Assembly: GCA_035560415.1 (NCBI GenBank)
Contig: DATMZG010000146.1
Coordinates: 1 to 16,770, forward strand
Length of the DNA: 16,770 nt
Source: DATMXT01 sp035560415
GTDB lineage: Bacteria; Bacillota; Clostridia; Oscillospirales; Feifaniaceae
Direction of reading: 5' to 3'
A model generated the notes under the pieces. It did not search any database. It was given only the letters and a program-made list of their open reading frames with translations, and had not been told where the DNA came from. Both the position numbers and the translations under genes were made by a program. This document shows, one piece after another, positions 1 to 6,899 of this stretch (its first letter is position 1; each line of letters opens with the position of its first letter).

Positions 1-2042
1 CCAACTCTTACACGGTGAAATGGGTCGTTGAAGGCGCTGAGACCCAGGAGGTCTACCTCTACAACGCCACGCCCAGCTACAAGGGCGAACCCCCGGTCAA
101 ACCGGCAACCGCCGAGTTCACTTACACTTTCTCCGGCTGGGCGCCTGAGCTTGCGGCAGTCACCGGTCCCGCGACCTACACGGCTCAATTCAGCTCATCT
201 ACCAACGCCTACACCGTGACCTGGGTGGACGGCAACGGCGAAGAAATCTACACCGAGCAAGTGCCCTATGGCGAAACCCCGGAATACGATTTCGGCCATG
301 GCACTCCCGGGAAGGACTCTACGGCGCAGTACCACTACACGTTTAGCGGATGGCTCCCGCCTGTGGGTGAAATCGGCGGCGAGGTGACCTACGTTGCGCA
401 GTTTACTCCGGTGCTCAGGTCCTATACCATCAGCTGGGACACCGATGGAGACAGCGACGTGGATGACACCACAACGGTTTTCTTTGGTGAACTCCCGGCC
501 CATGACGACGGCGTCAAGCCGGCCGACGATGAGAACTTCTACGACTTCGCCGGATGGTTCCCGTCCATCGTGACAGTCACAGATGAGGCTACCTACACGG
601 CCACCTTTACCACTGTGCCGAGAACCTGGACGGTGAAAGTTGACCCTGTGGACTTTGGTACAATCAACAAGGGAGAACTTTCGGCAACACCGCCCAAGTA
701 TATTGTCATTACCAATGAAGGCAACAGCCCTGCGGCAATTCTCAGTGTGACGGTTGACGCCGGCGATGCCGAAGTTGCGTTTGAAATCGGCGGCCCGGCA
801 GATGGCGCAATTGTGCCGGCTGAGGGAACCCTCAACGACACATACTCGATTCAGCCAAAGGATGATCTTACCCCCGGAACCTACACCCAGACCATCACGG
901 TGACCTTTGAGGGCGGAGAGGTCCTGACAGCCATGGCCAGCGTCACAATCGGCATCAACGACCCCGTTCCCGTCGCGGTTGACGACCTCTACACCGCGCA
1001 GATGAACGGGCTGCTTGAAGGCAATGTGCTGACCAACGACACCGATGTGAACGGCGATACGCTCACCGCCATTCTGGTTGGAGAACCCGCGCACGGCGCG
1101 CTTGTCCTGAACGCAGACGGCACATTTACCTATGAGCCGGCGCTCAACTTTGTGGGTGAGGACAGCTTCACTTACAAGGCAAACGACGGCAGGTCGGATT
1201 CCAACGAGGCCACCGTGTCCATCACCGTGTCGGCCGAGCCCTACACGACGCTGGTGGGCCCCGACCCGGCGGTTATCCGAATCGGCAATACGTTTGAGGT
1301 GAAGTACTATCTCCACAACGTCCTCAATGTCAGCGCGCAGGATGTCACCCTGTCCTATGACCCGGCTGTCTTTGAGTTCATGGGACTCGCGGCGGAAGGC
1401 CCGGCGGACCAGGTCTTCGCCGTGTTCGACGATGACGAGGAGACGGGCAAGGTTAAAGTGATCCTCGCCAATGTGGTGCCGATGATCGGCGACGGCAACC
1501 TGATTTTCACGGCCACATTCAAGGCGGTTGGCGTTATGGCATCCTCCGAAATCGCCCTCACAAAAGCTGAGGTCGCGAGTGCCGATGCGCCTTCTGTTAT
1601 CTTGAACCCCGCCCTGTCTTCGCTCACTGTCGGCACGGCCGATCCGTCCGAACTCGCGGCTCTGATTGACTCGGCGCAAGATACCCATGACGACGCGAGC
1701 GAAGGCACGGCTTCCGGCGAATATCCGAAGGGCGCCAAGAAGGCTCTTCAGAGTGCCATCAATGCGGCTCAGGGCGTGCTTGACAATATGGCGTCCACGC
1801 AGGCCCAGCTCGACGCGGCCAAAGACGCGCTGCGGAATGCGCTGAGCGCGTTCAGAGCTCTCGAGAGAGAGATTATGGCCGGAGACTTCAACAACAATGG
1901 CAGACTTGACATCGGCGATCTTTCAGTGTTCATCACGCACTACGGTGAAGTCGGAGACGACGCATACGACTACGATATGAACAATGACGGCGTCGTCGAC
2001 ACAGAAGACCTGACCATCCTCATGCTCCTGATTCTCGGTTAG
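1..2042 (+). CDS. Multimodular surface protein with cohesin-like and C-terminal dockerin modules (5' partial)
   Basis: The reading frame is open to the window edge (first full codon at 3), so the true start and any signal peptide lie upstream. Counting from the GTG codon at 15, I see three InlB/Listeria-Bacteroides-type repeats (about residues 1-59, 66-131, 137-199, each ending in FSGW or FAGW and then a TYxAxF strand). Next come an Ig-like region (205-313), a tandem-95/cadherin-like module (316-405, VAVDD and GEDSFTYKANDG), a cohesin-like module (410-540) and a FIVAR-like helical module (543-615). A type I dockerin follows at 622-675. Its two calcium loops are canonical: D624, N626, N628, D632, D635 and D654, N656, D658, D662, D665. 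There is no catalytic domain. In this family the dockerin binds a cohesin on another protein; here the cohesin-SLH gene downstream is the obvious candidate partner. The role as an adaptor or adhesin is inferred. Confidence 0.9.
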   Translation, partial: NSYTVKWVVEGAETQEVYLYNATPSYKGEPPVKPATAEFTYTFSGWAPELAAVTGPATYTAQFSSSTNAYTVTWVDGNGEEIYTEQVPYGETPEYDFGHGTPGKDSTAQYHYTFSGWLPPVGEIGGEVTYVAQFTPVLRSYTISWDTDGDSDVDDTTTVFFGELPAHDDGVKPADDENFYDFAGWFPSIVTVTDEATYTATFTTVPRTWTVKVDPVDFGTINKGELSATPPKYIVITNEGNSPAAILSVTVDAGDAEVAFEIGGPADGAIVPAEGTLNDTYSIQPKDDLTPGTYTQTITVTFEGGEVLTAMASVTIGINDPVPVAVDDLYTAQMNGLLEGNVLTNDTDVNGDTLTAILVGEPAHGALVLNADGTFTYEPALNFVGEDSFTYKANDGRSDSNEATVSITVSAEPYTTLVGPDPAVIRIGNTFEVKYYLHNVLNVSAQDVTLSYDPAVFEFMGLAAEGPADQVFAVFDDDEETGKVKVILANVVPMIGDGNLIFTATFKAVGVMASSEIALTKAEVASADAPSVILNPALSSLTVGTADPSELAALIDSAQDTHDDASEGTASGEYPKGAKKALQSAINAAQGVLDNMASTQAQLDAAKDALRNALSAFRALEREIMAGDFNNNGRLDIGDLSVFITHYGEVGDDAYDYDMNNDGVVDTEDLTILMLLILG

Positions 2043-2058
2043 CTTACCCGTTTGATGT

Positions 2059-2098
2059 GGGAAGGAGGGAGGATACATGGGTATCCTCTCTCCTCCCC
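2059..2098 (+). other. Strong intercistronic hairpin
   Basis: The arms 2059-2076 and 2081-2098 pair over 18 positions around the four-base loop ATGG, with one G-U pair (2068/2089) and one A-C mismatch (2062/2095). No T-run follows, so it does not look like a full-strength intrinsic terminator. It sits 16 bases after the dockerin-protein stop and 47 bases before the start of the cohesin-SLH gene. It could be a partial terminator, an RNA processing site or a 3' stabiliser that sets unequal expression of the two genes. Confidence 0.7.
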
Positions 2099-2145
2099 CA
2101 TCGCAACCCGGCAACTGACGGCAACAAAAATTAGGAGAAAAACAT

Positions 2146-3774
2146 ATGAAAAAAACAATTGCGTTAGTCCTCACTTTTGCCGCCCTGTGCACCTGTTTCG
2201 GCTCTGTCGGAACGGTCTACGCCGCTTCGGCAAGTTTTACTTTGAGCGCTTCGAGCACCAAAGTCAACGTCGGGGACACGGTTGTCCTCACTGTCGGCGC
2301 CGAGAATGTCCCGGACTTTTTCTCCTACGAGCTCTTTTTGGAGTTTGACGGCGCAAAGCTGGAGCTCATCGGCTCCCCGACCTCCCTCGTGTCCGGCTTT
2401 TCAGCCAAAAAGGTCTTGGCGGACTCGGTGCAGTTCGGCTGCGTCAAATCGGAGAAGAAGTTGCAGAGCGGCTCAGACGTCTCTCTGTGCAAGTTTACAT
2501 TCAAAGTCAAAGCTGCGGGGGCCTCATCCGTCAAGCTGGCCTGGTATAAGAGCTACGACCTCGACGTAAAGGAGACCTCGTACACCGTGAACAAATCGAT
2601 TACGGTCGAGGGGACAGCCGGCGCCAACATCATCACGATTGCAGGCGCGGTGCTGAACTCCTCGGGCGTGGCGCAGGGGGAGGTTTCGGCTGGGGACATC
2701 ACAAAGGCCTTCGGGGCCGCCCCGAATATTGAAATCAACGTCCTGCCCGTCGCGGGGGCAAACGCCTACGGCGTCACCCTGCCGCTCGAAACCCTTTGCG
2801 CGGCCGCGTCCGGGGGCAAGACGGTCAGGATTCAAACCGAATACGGCGCGGCAATCCTCCCCGTACATATGCTGTCGGGCTATGGCGCTTCGTCAGGCGA
2901 CAAAGTTGAGCTTCGAATCGCGCGCGTCGACCCAAGCGCTTTGAGCGCCGATGCGCGGGCGCTGGTGGCCGGCCGACCGGTACTCGACGTGAGCCTGCTG
3001 ATTAACGGGGCGCCACACGGCTTTGACAACCCCGACGCGTCGGTCACCATATCCGTCCCGTATACGCCCACCGCTGCGGAGCTTGCGGGTAAAGACCACA
3101 TTGTGCTGCTGTTTTTAAACAGCGGCGGGGAGATCGAGGCGGTTCCGACCGGGCGGTATGACCCGGCGACCGGCACGGTCAGCTTTAAAACGACCCACTT
3201 CAGCAAATATGCCGTCTCCTTCATTGTCAAAACCTTTAACGACATCGCAAATTACACCTGGGCCAACAAGCAGATTGAGGCGCTGGCTTCCAAGGGGATT
3301 ATCAAAGGCACCACGGCCGACGGGTTCTCGCCGCAGTCGAGCATCACGCGGGCGGACTTTGTGCTGCTTCTCGCAAGGGCTCTCGGGGTCAGCGCAAAAA
3401 CCACTGAGAATTTCTCCGATGTCAACCCCGGCGCCTACTATGCCTCGGCCGTGGCAGCCGCCAAAAAGCTCGGCATTATCACCGGCACCGGAGACAATCT
3501 GTTTAATCCAACCGCCCCGATCACCCGTCAGGATATGATGACCATCATTTACAGGGCCTGCAGGGTGACGGGCGTTGGGCTCGAGAGCGCCGACGCGTCC
3601 ACACTGAGCGGATATGCCGATGCAGCGTCTATCGCCTCATATGCGCAGGACAGCTTCGCCGCCCTGGTGAAAAACAAAATCGTCTCGGGCAGCGACCTCG
3701 GCCTTGAGCCCTTGAAGCACACGACGAGAGCCGAAACCGCCGTCATGCTGTACAGGCTTTATACGCTGAATTAG
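2146..3774 (+). CDS. Secreted cohesin-SLH cell-surface anchor protein
   Basis: The start ATG follows AGGAG at 2133-2137. The first 26 residues form a typical signal peptide (two lysines, a hydrophobic stretch, cleavage near VYA-AS). Residues about 28-155 form a single cohesin-like beta module. Residues about 160-358 are a stalk ending in a TGTVSFKT...HFSKYAV segment of the kind often found just before SLH modules. Three SLH modules close the protein (about 364-415, 423-475 and 488-542), with ITRADF, ITRQDM and TTRAET motifs. SLH triplets bind the secondary cell-wall polymer, so the product should sit on the cell surface and present its cohesin outward, as single-cohesin anchoring scaffoldins do. 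The gene is in line with the dockerin protein upstream, with a 103-bp gap. Docking between the two is inferred, not shown. Confidence 0.9.
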   Translation: MKKTIALVLTFAALCTCFGSVGTVYAASASFTLSASSTKVNVGDTVVLTVGAENVPDFFSYELFLEFDGAKLELIGSPTSLVSGFSAKKVLADSVQFGCVKSEKKLQSGSDVSLCKFTFKVKAAGASSVKLAWYKSYDLDVKETSYTVNKSITVEGTAGANIITIAGAVLNSSGVAQGEVSAGDITKAFGAAPNIEINVLPVAGANAYGVTLPLETLCAAASGGKTVRIQTEYGAAILPVHMLSGYGASSGDKVELRIARVDPSALSADARALVAGRPVLDVSLLINGAPHGFDNPDASVTISVPYTPTAAELAGKDHIVLLFLNSGGEIEAVPTGRYDPATGTVSFKTTHFSKYAVSFIVKTFNDIANYTWANKQIEALASKGIIKGTTADGFSPQSSITRADFVLLLARALGVSAKTTENFSDVNPGAYYASAVAAAKKLGIITGTGDNLFNPTAPITRQDMMTIIYRACRVTGVGLESADASTLSGYADAASIASYAQDSFAALVKNKIVSGSDLGLEPLKHTTRAETAVMLYRLYTLN

Positions 3775-3860
3775 CATAAAATTTCGCCGCGTGAGCGGTG
3801 GGCTTTGGGCTGTAATAGGCCAAAGCGCTCTTCAAGTCCCTTTTCGAACAATATCAAATT

Positions 3861-3887
3861 AAAGCGGCCCCCAAAGGGGGCCGCTTT
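3861..3887. terminator. Bidirectional terminator between the SLH gene and tRNA-Leu
   Basis: A perfect 12-bp stem (3861-3872 with 3876-3887) closes an AAA loop and is flanked by AAA on one arm and TTT on the other. It lies downstream of both the plus-strand SLH gene and the minus-strand tRNA-Leu, so it can serve both. Confidence 0.8.
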
Positions 3888-3920
3888 CGTTTCGGGCTCC
3901 GCCGGAGGCTGGAGGGGGCA

Positions 3921-4009
3921 CGCGGGGTAAACTGCTTTTACCCGCGAGGCGCTTCGCGCCTTTCATAAAACGAAAGGCGCCCACATGTTCCGCAGAACAT
4001 GTAAGCGCC
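3921..4009. other. Cluster of overlapping hairpins downstream of tRNA-Leu
   Basis: Several stems are packed together: a GGGTAAA/TTTACCC hairpin (about 3921-3946), GGCGC/GCGCC (3948-3952 with 3956-3960), a 9-bp stem (3956-3964 with 3972-3980), and a compound hairpin (3976-3980 with 4005-4009, enclosing an 8-bp stem 3983-3990/3995-4002 and loop CGCA). Neighbouring stems share arms, so they compete with each other. No protein-coding gene is seen here; function unknown. Confidence 0.6.
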
Positions 4010-4010
4010 G

Positions 4011-4096
4011 TGGTGCCGGTGGTGGGACTTGAACCCACACGGTATTGCTACCAACGGATTTTGAGTCCGTCACGTCTGCCATTCCATCACACCGGC
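4011..4096 (-). tRNA. tRNA-Leu (anticodon CAA)
   Basis: On the minus strand the acceptor GCCGGTG pairs with CACCGGC, followed by discriminator A and an encoded CCA (4013-4011). The anticodon arm ACGGA-CTCAAAA-TCCGT gives anticodon CAA, which reads UUG. A long variable arm (TGGTAGCAATACC) and a TTCAAGT T-loop are typical of a class II tRNA-Leu. Confidence 0.95.
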
Positions 4097-4108
4097 AAAT
4101 GCATTCAT

Positions 4109-4137
4109 ATTATACACGGTTTCCCCGCTCATTGCAA
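4109..4137 (-). promoter_or_regulatory. Promoter of tRNA-Leu
   Basis: On the minus strand there is a -35 TTGCAA (4137-4132), a 17-base spacer and a perfect -10 TATAAT (4114-4109), which sits 12 bases before the mature tRNA 5' end. Confidence 0.75.
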
Positions 4138-4172
4138 CAGAAAATCAAGCGCCGTTTTCGCAAACGAAGTTC

Positions 4173-4200
4173 TTGACATTCTAAAAAAATACGCTATAAT
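4173..4200 (+). promoter_or_regulatory. Consensus promoter of tRNA-Gln
   Basis: A perfect TTGACA (4173-4178) and a perfect TATAAT (4195-4200) are separated by 16 bases. This is the strongest promoter in the window and suits a stable-RNA gene. It diverges from the tRNA-Leu promoter. Confidence 0.85.
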
Positions 4201-4226
4201 AAACAATGCGTGTTGAGACGCGATAC

Positions 4227-4300
4227 TGCGGGATTGTGTAATGGTAGCACGGCAGACTCTGACTCTGTTTGTCTGGGTTCGAATCCTAGTCCCGCAGCCA
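4227..4300 (+). tRNA. tRNA-Gln (anticodon CTG)
   Basis: The acceptor TGCGGGA pairs with TCCCGCA and is followed by G and an encoded CCA. The anticodon arm GCAGA-CTCTGAC-TCTGT gives anticodon CTG, which reads CAG. The T-arm CTGGG-TTCGAAT-CCTAG is intact. The 74-base length is normal. Confidence 0.95.
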
Positions 4301-4306
4301 TTTTTT

Positions 4307-4340
4307 AAGCCGGCAGCCCTTGGGCTGCCGGCTTCTTTTT
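4307..4340 (+). terminator. Intrinsic terminator of tRNA-Gln
   Basis: A 13-bp GC-rich stem (4307-4319 with 4322-4334) is followed by CTTTTT. It begins seven bases after the tRNA CCA end. Confidence 0.9.
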
Positions 4341-4344
4341 ATAG

Positions 4345-4611
4345 CTAATCGATGATTTCGGCGGCCACTGCCGCGACCATGTCGTCCTGCACCCGGGCCA
4401 TAAAGCGGCCGGCTGTGCAGCGCATATATTCTTTTCCCATCAGGGTGCATACGTATTCCCCGGTCACCTTGTCGAGATGCCAGTATTCCTCCGGGCGGGA
4501 AAGCACTTCATGGAAGACGAGGTGGATGCGCTTGCCTGCGAGCAGCGCGTTTTGAAGTTCGTGAAAGGGGCGGACGGGGCCGTCCGAGTTACATGAACAG
4601 TTGCAGCTCAT
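4345..4611 (-). CDS. Small cysteine-containing orphan protein
   Basis: I do not recognise this roughly 88-residue protein. Two ATG codons lie in tandem (4614 and 4611). The second is 6 bases from the AGGAGG site (4623-4618) and the first only 3, so I favour 4611; the first would add one residue. The N-terminus has a CNCSC cluster that could bind metal. The rest is soluble, with a hydrophobic core (RIHLVFHEVL), an aromatic PEEYWHL stretch, two further cysteines and an alanine-rich C-terminal helix. There is no signal peptide or membrane segment. The gene diverges from the two-component system across a perfect inverted repeat, which suggests shared control. The good ribosome site and promoter support a real gene. 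Confidence 0.7.
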   Translation of the reverse strand: MSCNCSCNSDGPVRPFHELQNALLAGKRIHLVFHEVLSRPEEYWHLDKVTGEYVCTLMGKEYMRCTAGRFMARVQDDMVAAVAAEIID

Positions 4612-4640
4612 CATTTACCTCCTGTTATTATTCATAGTGA

Positions 4641-4675
4641 CTATTGTATCACGCAAAGGCGATGTGATACAATAG
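4641..4675. promoter_or_regulatory. Mirror-image divergent promoter / 12-bp inverted repeat
   Basis: CTATTGTATCAC (4641-4652) and GTGATACAATAG (4664-4675) are perfect inverted repeats 11 bases apart. Each arm holds TTGTAT, or its complement, overlapping TACAAT. On the plus strand TTGTAT (4644-4649), an 18-base spacer and TACAAT (4668-4673) form a promoter toward the response regulator. By symmetry an identical minus-strand promoter points to the small orphan gene. The repeat could also be an operator for a dimeric regulator. Confidence 0.7.
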
Positions 4676-4692
4676 CAATGTAGATGGATGTT

Positions 4693-4727
4693 GCGCCGAA
4701 AACGTGGGGCGAAAGCCCCGCCGGCGC
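4693..4727 (+). other. Structured 5' leader of the two-component operon
   Basis: An inner 5-bp stem GGGGC/GCCCC (4706-4710, 4715-4719) is closed by a GAAA tetraloop. It lies inside an outer 6-bp stem GCGCCG/CGGCGC (4693-4698, 4722-4727). The element lies between the proposed transcription start (near 4680) and the ribosome site (4749-4755). It matches no riboswitch class I recognise. Confidence 0.5.
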
Positions 4728-4760
4728 GGGAATTTCCAACATAGAAACGGAGGAGCGCAA

Positions 4761-5453
4761 GTGGCTGACAGCGGAAAGTGGACCATCCTGATTGCGGAGG
4801 ACGACACAGACCTCAATAACGGGATCTGTTTCTATTTCAAATCGCAGGGCTACCAGTGCCTGCAAGCCTTTGACGGGGCGGCGGCGCTCGAGCTTTTTGA
4901 GTCAAACATCGTCAACCTCGTCATTTTGGACGTGATGATGCCGGTGAAGAGCGGCTATGAAGTGCTGCGCACGCTGCGCTCTCACTCCGGCGTGCCCATC
5001 ATCATGCTGACGGCGCTGTCCGAAGAGCGGGACAAGCTCGAGGCCTTTGCCGGCGGGTGCGACGACTATCTCAGCAAGCCCTTCAGCTTAAAGGAGCTTG
5101 AGGCCCGGGTGCAGGCCCTCATCACCCGCACTTACCAGCCGGGCGGCAAAGTGATCAGCGACCTGTCGTTTGGCGCGCTCTCAGTCAACACCGAGCGCCG
5201 GGAGATCTCTTTAAAGGGGGTGCCGCTCGTCTTGAAGCGCAAAGAGTACGAGCTGCTCTACTTCCTGCTGTGCAACCCCGGCCGCGCTTTTTCAAGAGAA
5301 GTGCTCATCAGCAAGGTCTGGGGGGACGCCGACATCAACGATTACCGCACGGTCGACAGCCATGTAAAGCGGCTGCGCAAGCTGCTTGGCGACTACGGCG
5401 ACTGCATTCAGACTGTGTGGGGACTGGGGTATAAGCTCGTTTTGCGAGACTGA
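4761..5453 (+). CDS. OmpR/PhoB-family response regulator
   Basis: I chose the GTG at 4761 because GGAGGAG (4749-4755) lies just ahead of it and the receiver domain begins at once. A GTG at 4704 in the same frame would add 19 basic residues from structured leader sequence. The receiver domain (about 6-120) has the acidic pair D14/D15, the phosphoacceptor D57 in VILDVMMP, T84 and K106 in LSKPF. The C-terminal winged helix (about 130-230) has the RxxEYELL and YRTVDSHVKRLRKLLG signatures of OmpR-type DNA binding. Its stop overlaps the kinase start (TGATG), so the two are translationally coupled. It should be phosphorylated by that kinase and control transcription; targets are unknown, but its own inverted-repeat promoter is a candidate. 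Confidence 0.93.
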   Translation: MADSGKWTILIAEDDTDLNNGICFYFKSQGYQCLQAFDGAAALELFESNIVNLVILDVMMPVKSGYEVLRTLRSHSGVPIIMLTALSEERDKLEAFAGGCDDYLSKPFSLKELEARVQALITRTYQPGGKVISDLSFGALSVNTERREISLKGVPLVLKRKEYELLYFLLCNPGRAFSREVLISKVWGDADINDYRTVDSHVKRLRKLLGDYGDCIQTVWGLGYKLVLRD

Positions 5454-6859
5454 TGAAGCTCTTTACAAAATTTCTTTTTTCAATTGTCGGCGTCACGCTG
5501 ATCGTTTTGACGGTCTCGCTGACCATGCACGTCTACATGCTGCATGGTGCTCAGCTTGAGGCCGTCATTACTATGCTCGACGAGCAGGCGGCCACCACCT
5601 CGACGATGATCAACAACGATACGCCGCAAAAGGACATCAACGCCAACATGCGGCGGTTCGCCACCGGCCGGATGGCGGCCGTCATTCTCTATGACCGGGC
5701 GCAGCCGGCCCGCTCGCCCCAGTATTACGCCTCCACGGCGCTGCGGGAGGCGGTGGAGGCCTGCGCCGGAGAGTATGCGCAGGCCCTCAGCGACGGGGCC
5801 CCGTATGTCAAACAGTTGCCGCCCGCCGAAAGCGGCGCCACTTCACTGCTGCTCTACGGCTGCCCCATGCCGGACGGGCGGTATCTGCTCTTAGCCTGCT
5901 ACGCGGCCACGGTCTCGAGCGTGCTCTTTGCGCAGGCCACCTCCCTCGCCTACATCGTCGCCCTCTCAATCATCGTCACCTCCCTCTTGTCCTATATCCT
6001 GGCCCGCACCATCACAAGCCCGCTTGAGCACATCGGGGGCGCGGCCGGCTCCATCACGGCCGGCGATTTCGACGTGCACATCGACGTGCAGGGGCACGAT
6101 GAGCTGGCGACGCTGGCGGCCTCGGTCAACACCATGTCCGAGCAGCTAAAGAAGTCGGACAACTTCAAAAACCAGATCATTTCAAACGTCTCCCACAACC
6201 TCAAAACGCCGATTGCTGCCATTCTCACCTACTGCGAGCTGCTTGAGAGCTGCGCTGACAACCTGCCGCCGGAGCAACAGCGGGAATTTCTGCACATCAT
6301 CGCCTCCCGGGCCCGCACGCTTGAGGGCATGGTCAAATCCATGATCCTGCTCTCCAAAATCCAGACCGGCAGTGAGAACGTGCAGCTTGAGGAGGTCGAC
6401 CTGGCCGAGCTCTCCCGCCTCGCCTTTGCCGACCAACAGGTGCTGGCCGACAGCCGCGAACTCACGCTCACTCTGAGAACCGAGGGCGACGTTGCCGTCA
6501 CGAGCGACCGGGAGAAGCTGGGCACCGTCCTTGCCAACATCATTTCAAACTCCATTAAGCACACCCCGCCCGGCGGCGTCGTGGAGCTGTCGGTCATCCG
6601 GGAGGGCGGCGGCGTCACGGTCACGGTCACCGACACCGGCGAGGGCATTCACCCCGACGACCTCCCCCACGTCTGGGACCGGTTTTACAAGTCGCCCCAC
6701 AGCGAGCTCTCCCGCGACGACGGCTCCGGCATCGGCATGCACATCGTCGGCAGCATTTTTGAACTGCTGGGCTACCCCCACTATATCGACAGTGTGCCCG
6801 GCGAGGGCACGACCGTGACTTTTACGATTCCCGACGTCGACGCGAGTTTGCCCGAATAA
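5453..6859 (+). CDS. Sensor histidine kinase, partner of the upstream regulator
   Basis: The 468-residue protein has one N-terminal membrane segment (about 7-27), an extracytoplasmic sensor region of about 125 residues with no family I recognise, and a second membrane segment (about 158-182). These are followed by a HAMP linker (about 183-235, ITSPLEHI) and a dimerisation/phosphoacceptor domain with H248 in SHNLKTP. The ATPase domain has the N-box N362-xxx-N366 (NIISNSIKH), the G1 box DTGEGI and the G2 box GSGIGMHI. The start overlaps the regulator stop by one base. The SHNLKTP motif replaces the more usual SHELRTP, as in a number of clostridial kinases. The stimulus cannot be read from the sequence. 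Confidence 0.93.
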   Translation: MKLFTKFLFSIVGVTLIVLTVSLTMHVYMLHGAQLEAVITMLDEQAATTSTMINNDTPQKDINANMRRFATGRMAAVILYDRAQPARSPQYYASTALREAVEACAGEYAQALSDGAPYVKQLPPAESGATSLLLYGCPMPDGRYLLLACYAATVSSVLFAQATSLAYIVALSIIVTSLLSYILARTITSPLEHIGGAAGSITAGDFDVHIDVQGHDELATLAASVNTMSEQLKKSDNFKNQIISNVSHNLKTPIAAILTYCELLESCADNLPPEQQREFLHIIASRARTLEGMVKSMILLSKIQTGSENVQLEEVDLAELSRLAFADQQVLADSRELTLTLRTEGDVAVTSDREKLGTVLANIISNSIKHTPPGGVVELSVIREGGGVTVTVTDTGEGIHPDDLPHVWDRFYKSPHSELSRDDGSGIGMHIVGSIFELLGYPHYIDSVPGEGTTVTFTIPDVDASLPE

Positions 6860-6860
6860 A

Positions 6861-6888
6861 AAATCCGGACTGTGAAAAGTCCGGATTT
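6861..6888. terminator. Bidirectional terminator after the kinase gene
   Basis: A perfect 11-bp stem AAATCCGGACT/AGTCCGGATTT (6861-6871, 6878-6888) begins right after the kinase stop. It also lies just past the end of the convergent minus-strand gene at 6900. Confidence 0.85.
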
Positions 6889-6899
6889 CGTTTATCAAA

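Noticed and set aside
3..612. InlB-type repeats as recent DNA-level tandem duplications
   Set aside because: The three repeats are similar only at protein level; their DNA is well diverged, so they are not an unstable repeat tract.
195..1688. 497-codon open frame antisense to the dockerin-protein gene
   Set aside because: It lies wholly opposite a gene with clear domains. Its predicted protein is low-complexity, histidine/arginine/glycine-rich and matches nothing; it is a shadow of GC-rich codon use.
4010..4216. 68-codon frame across the tRNA-Leu region
   Set aside because: It overlaps the tRNA and its promoter, and its peptide is the translation of a tRNA gene seen in reverse.
4704..4760. 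Upstream GTG start adding 19 residues to the response regulator
   Set aside because: It would fall inside the GAAA-capped hairpin with no ribosome site, whereas 4761 has GGAGGAG in place and begins directly at the receiver domain.
4680..4760. c-di-GMP or other known riboswitch in the two-component leader
   Set aside because: Only a nested GC hairpin is visible; the conserved core sequences of the classes I know are absent.
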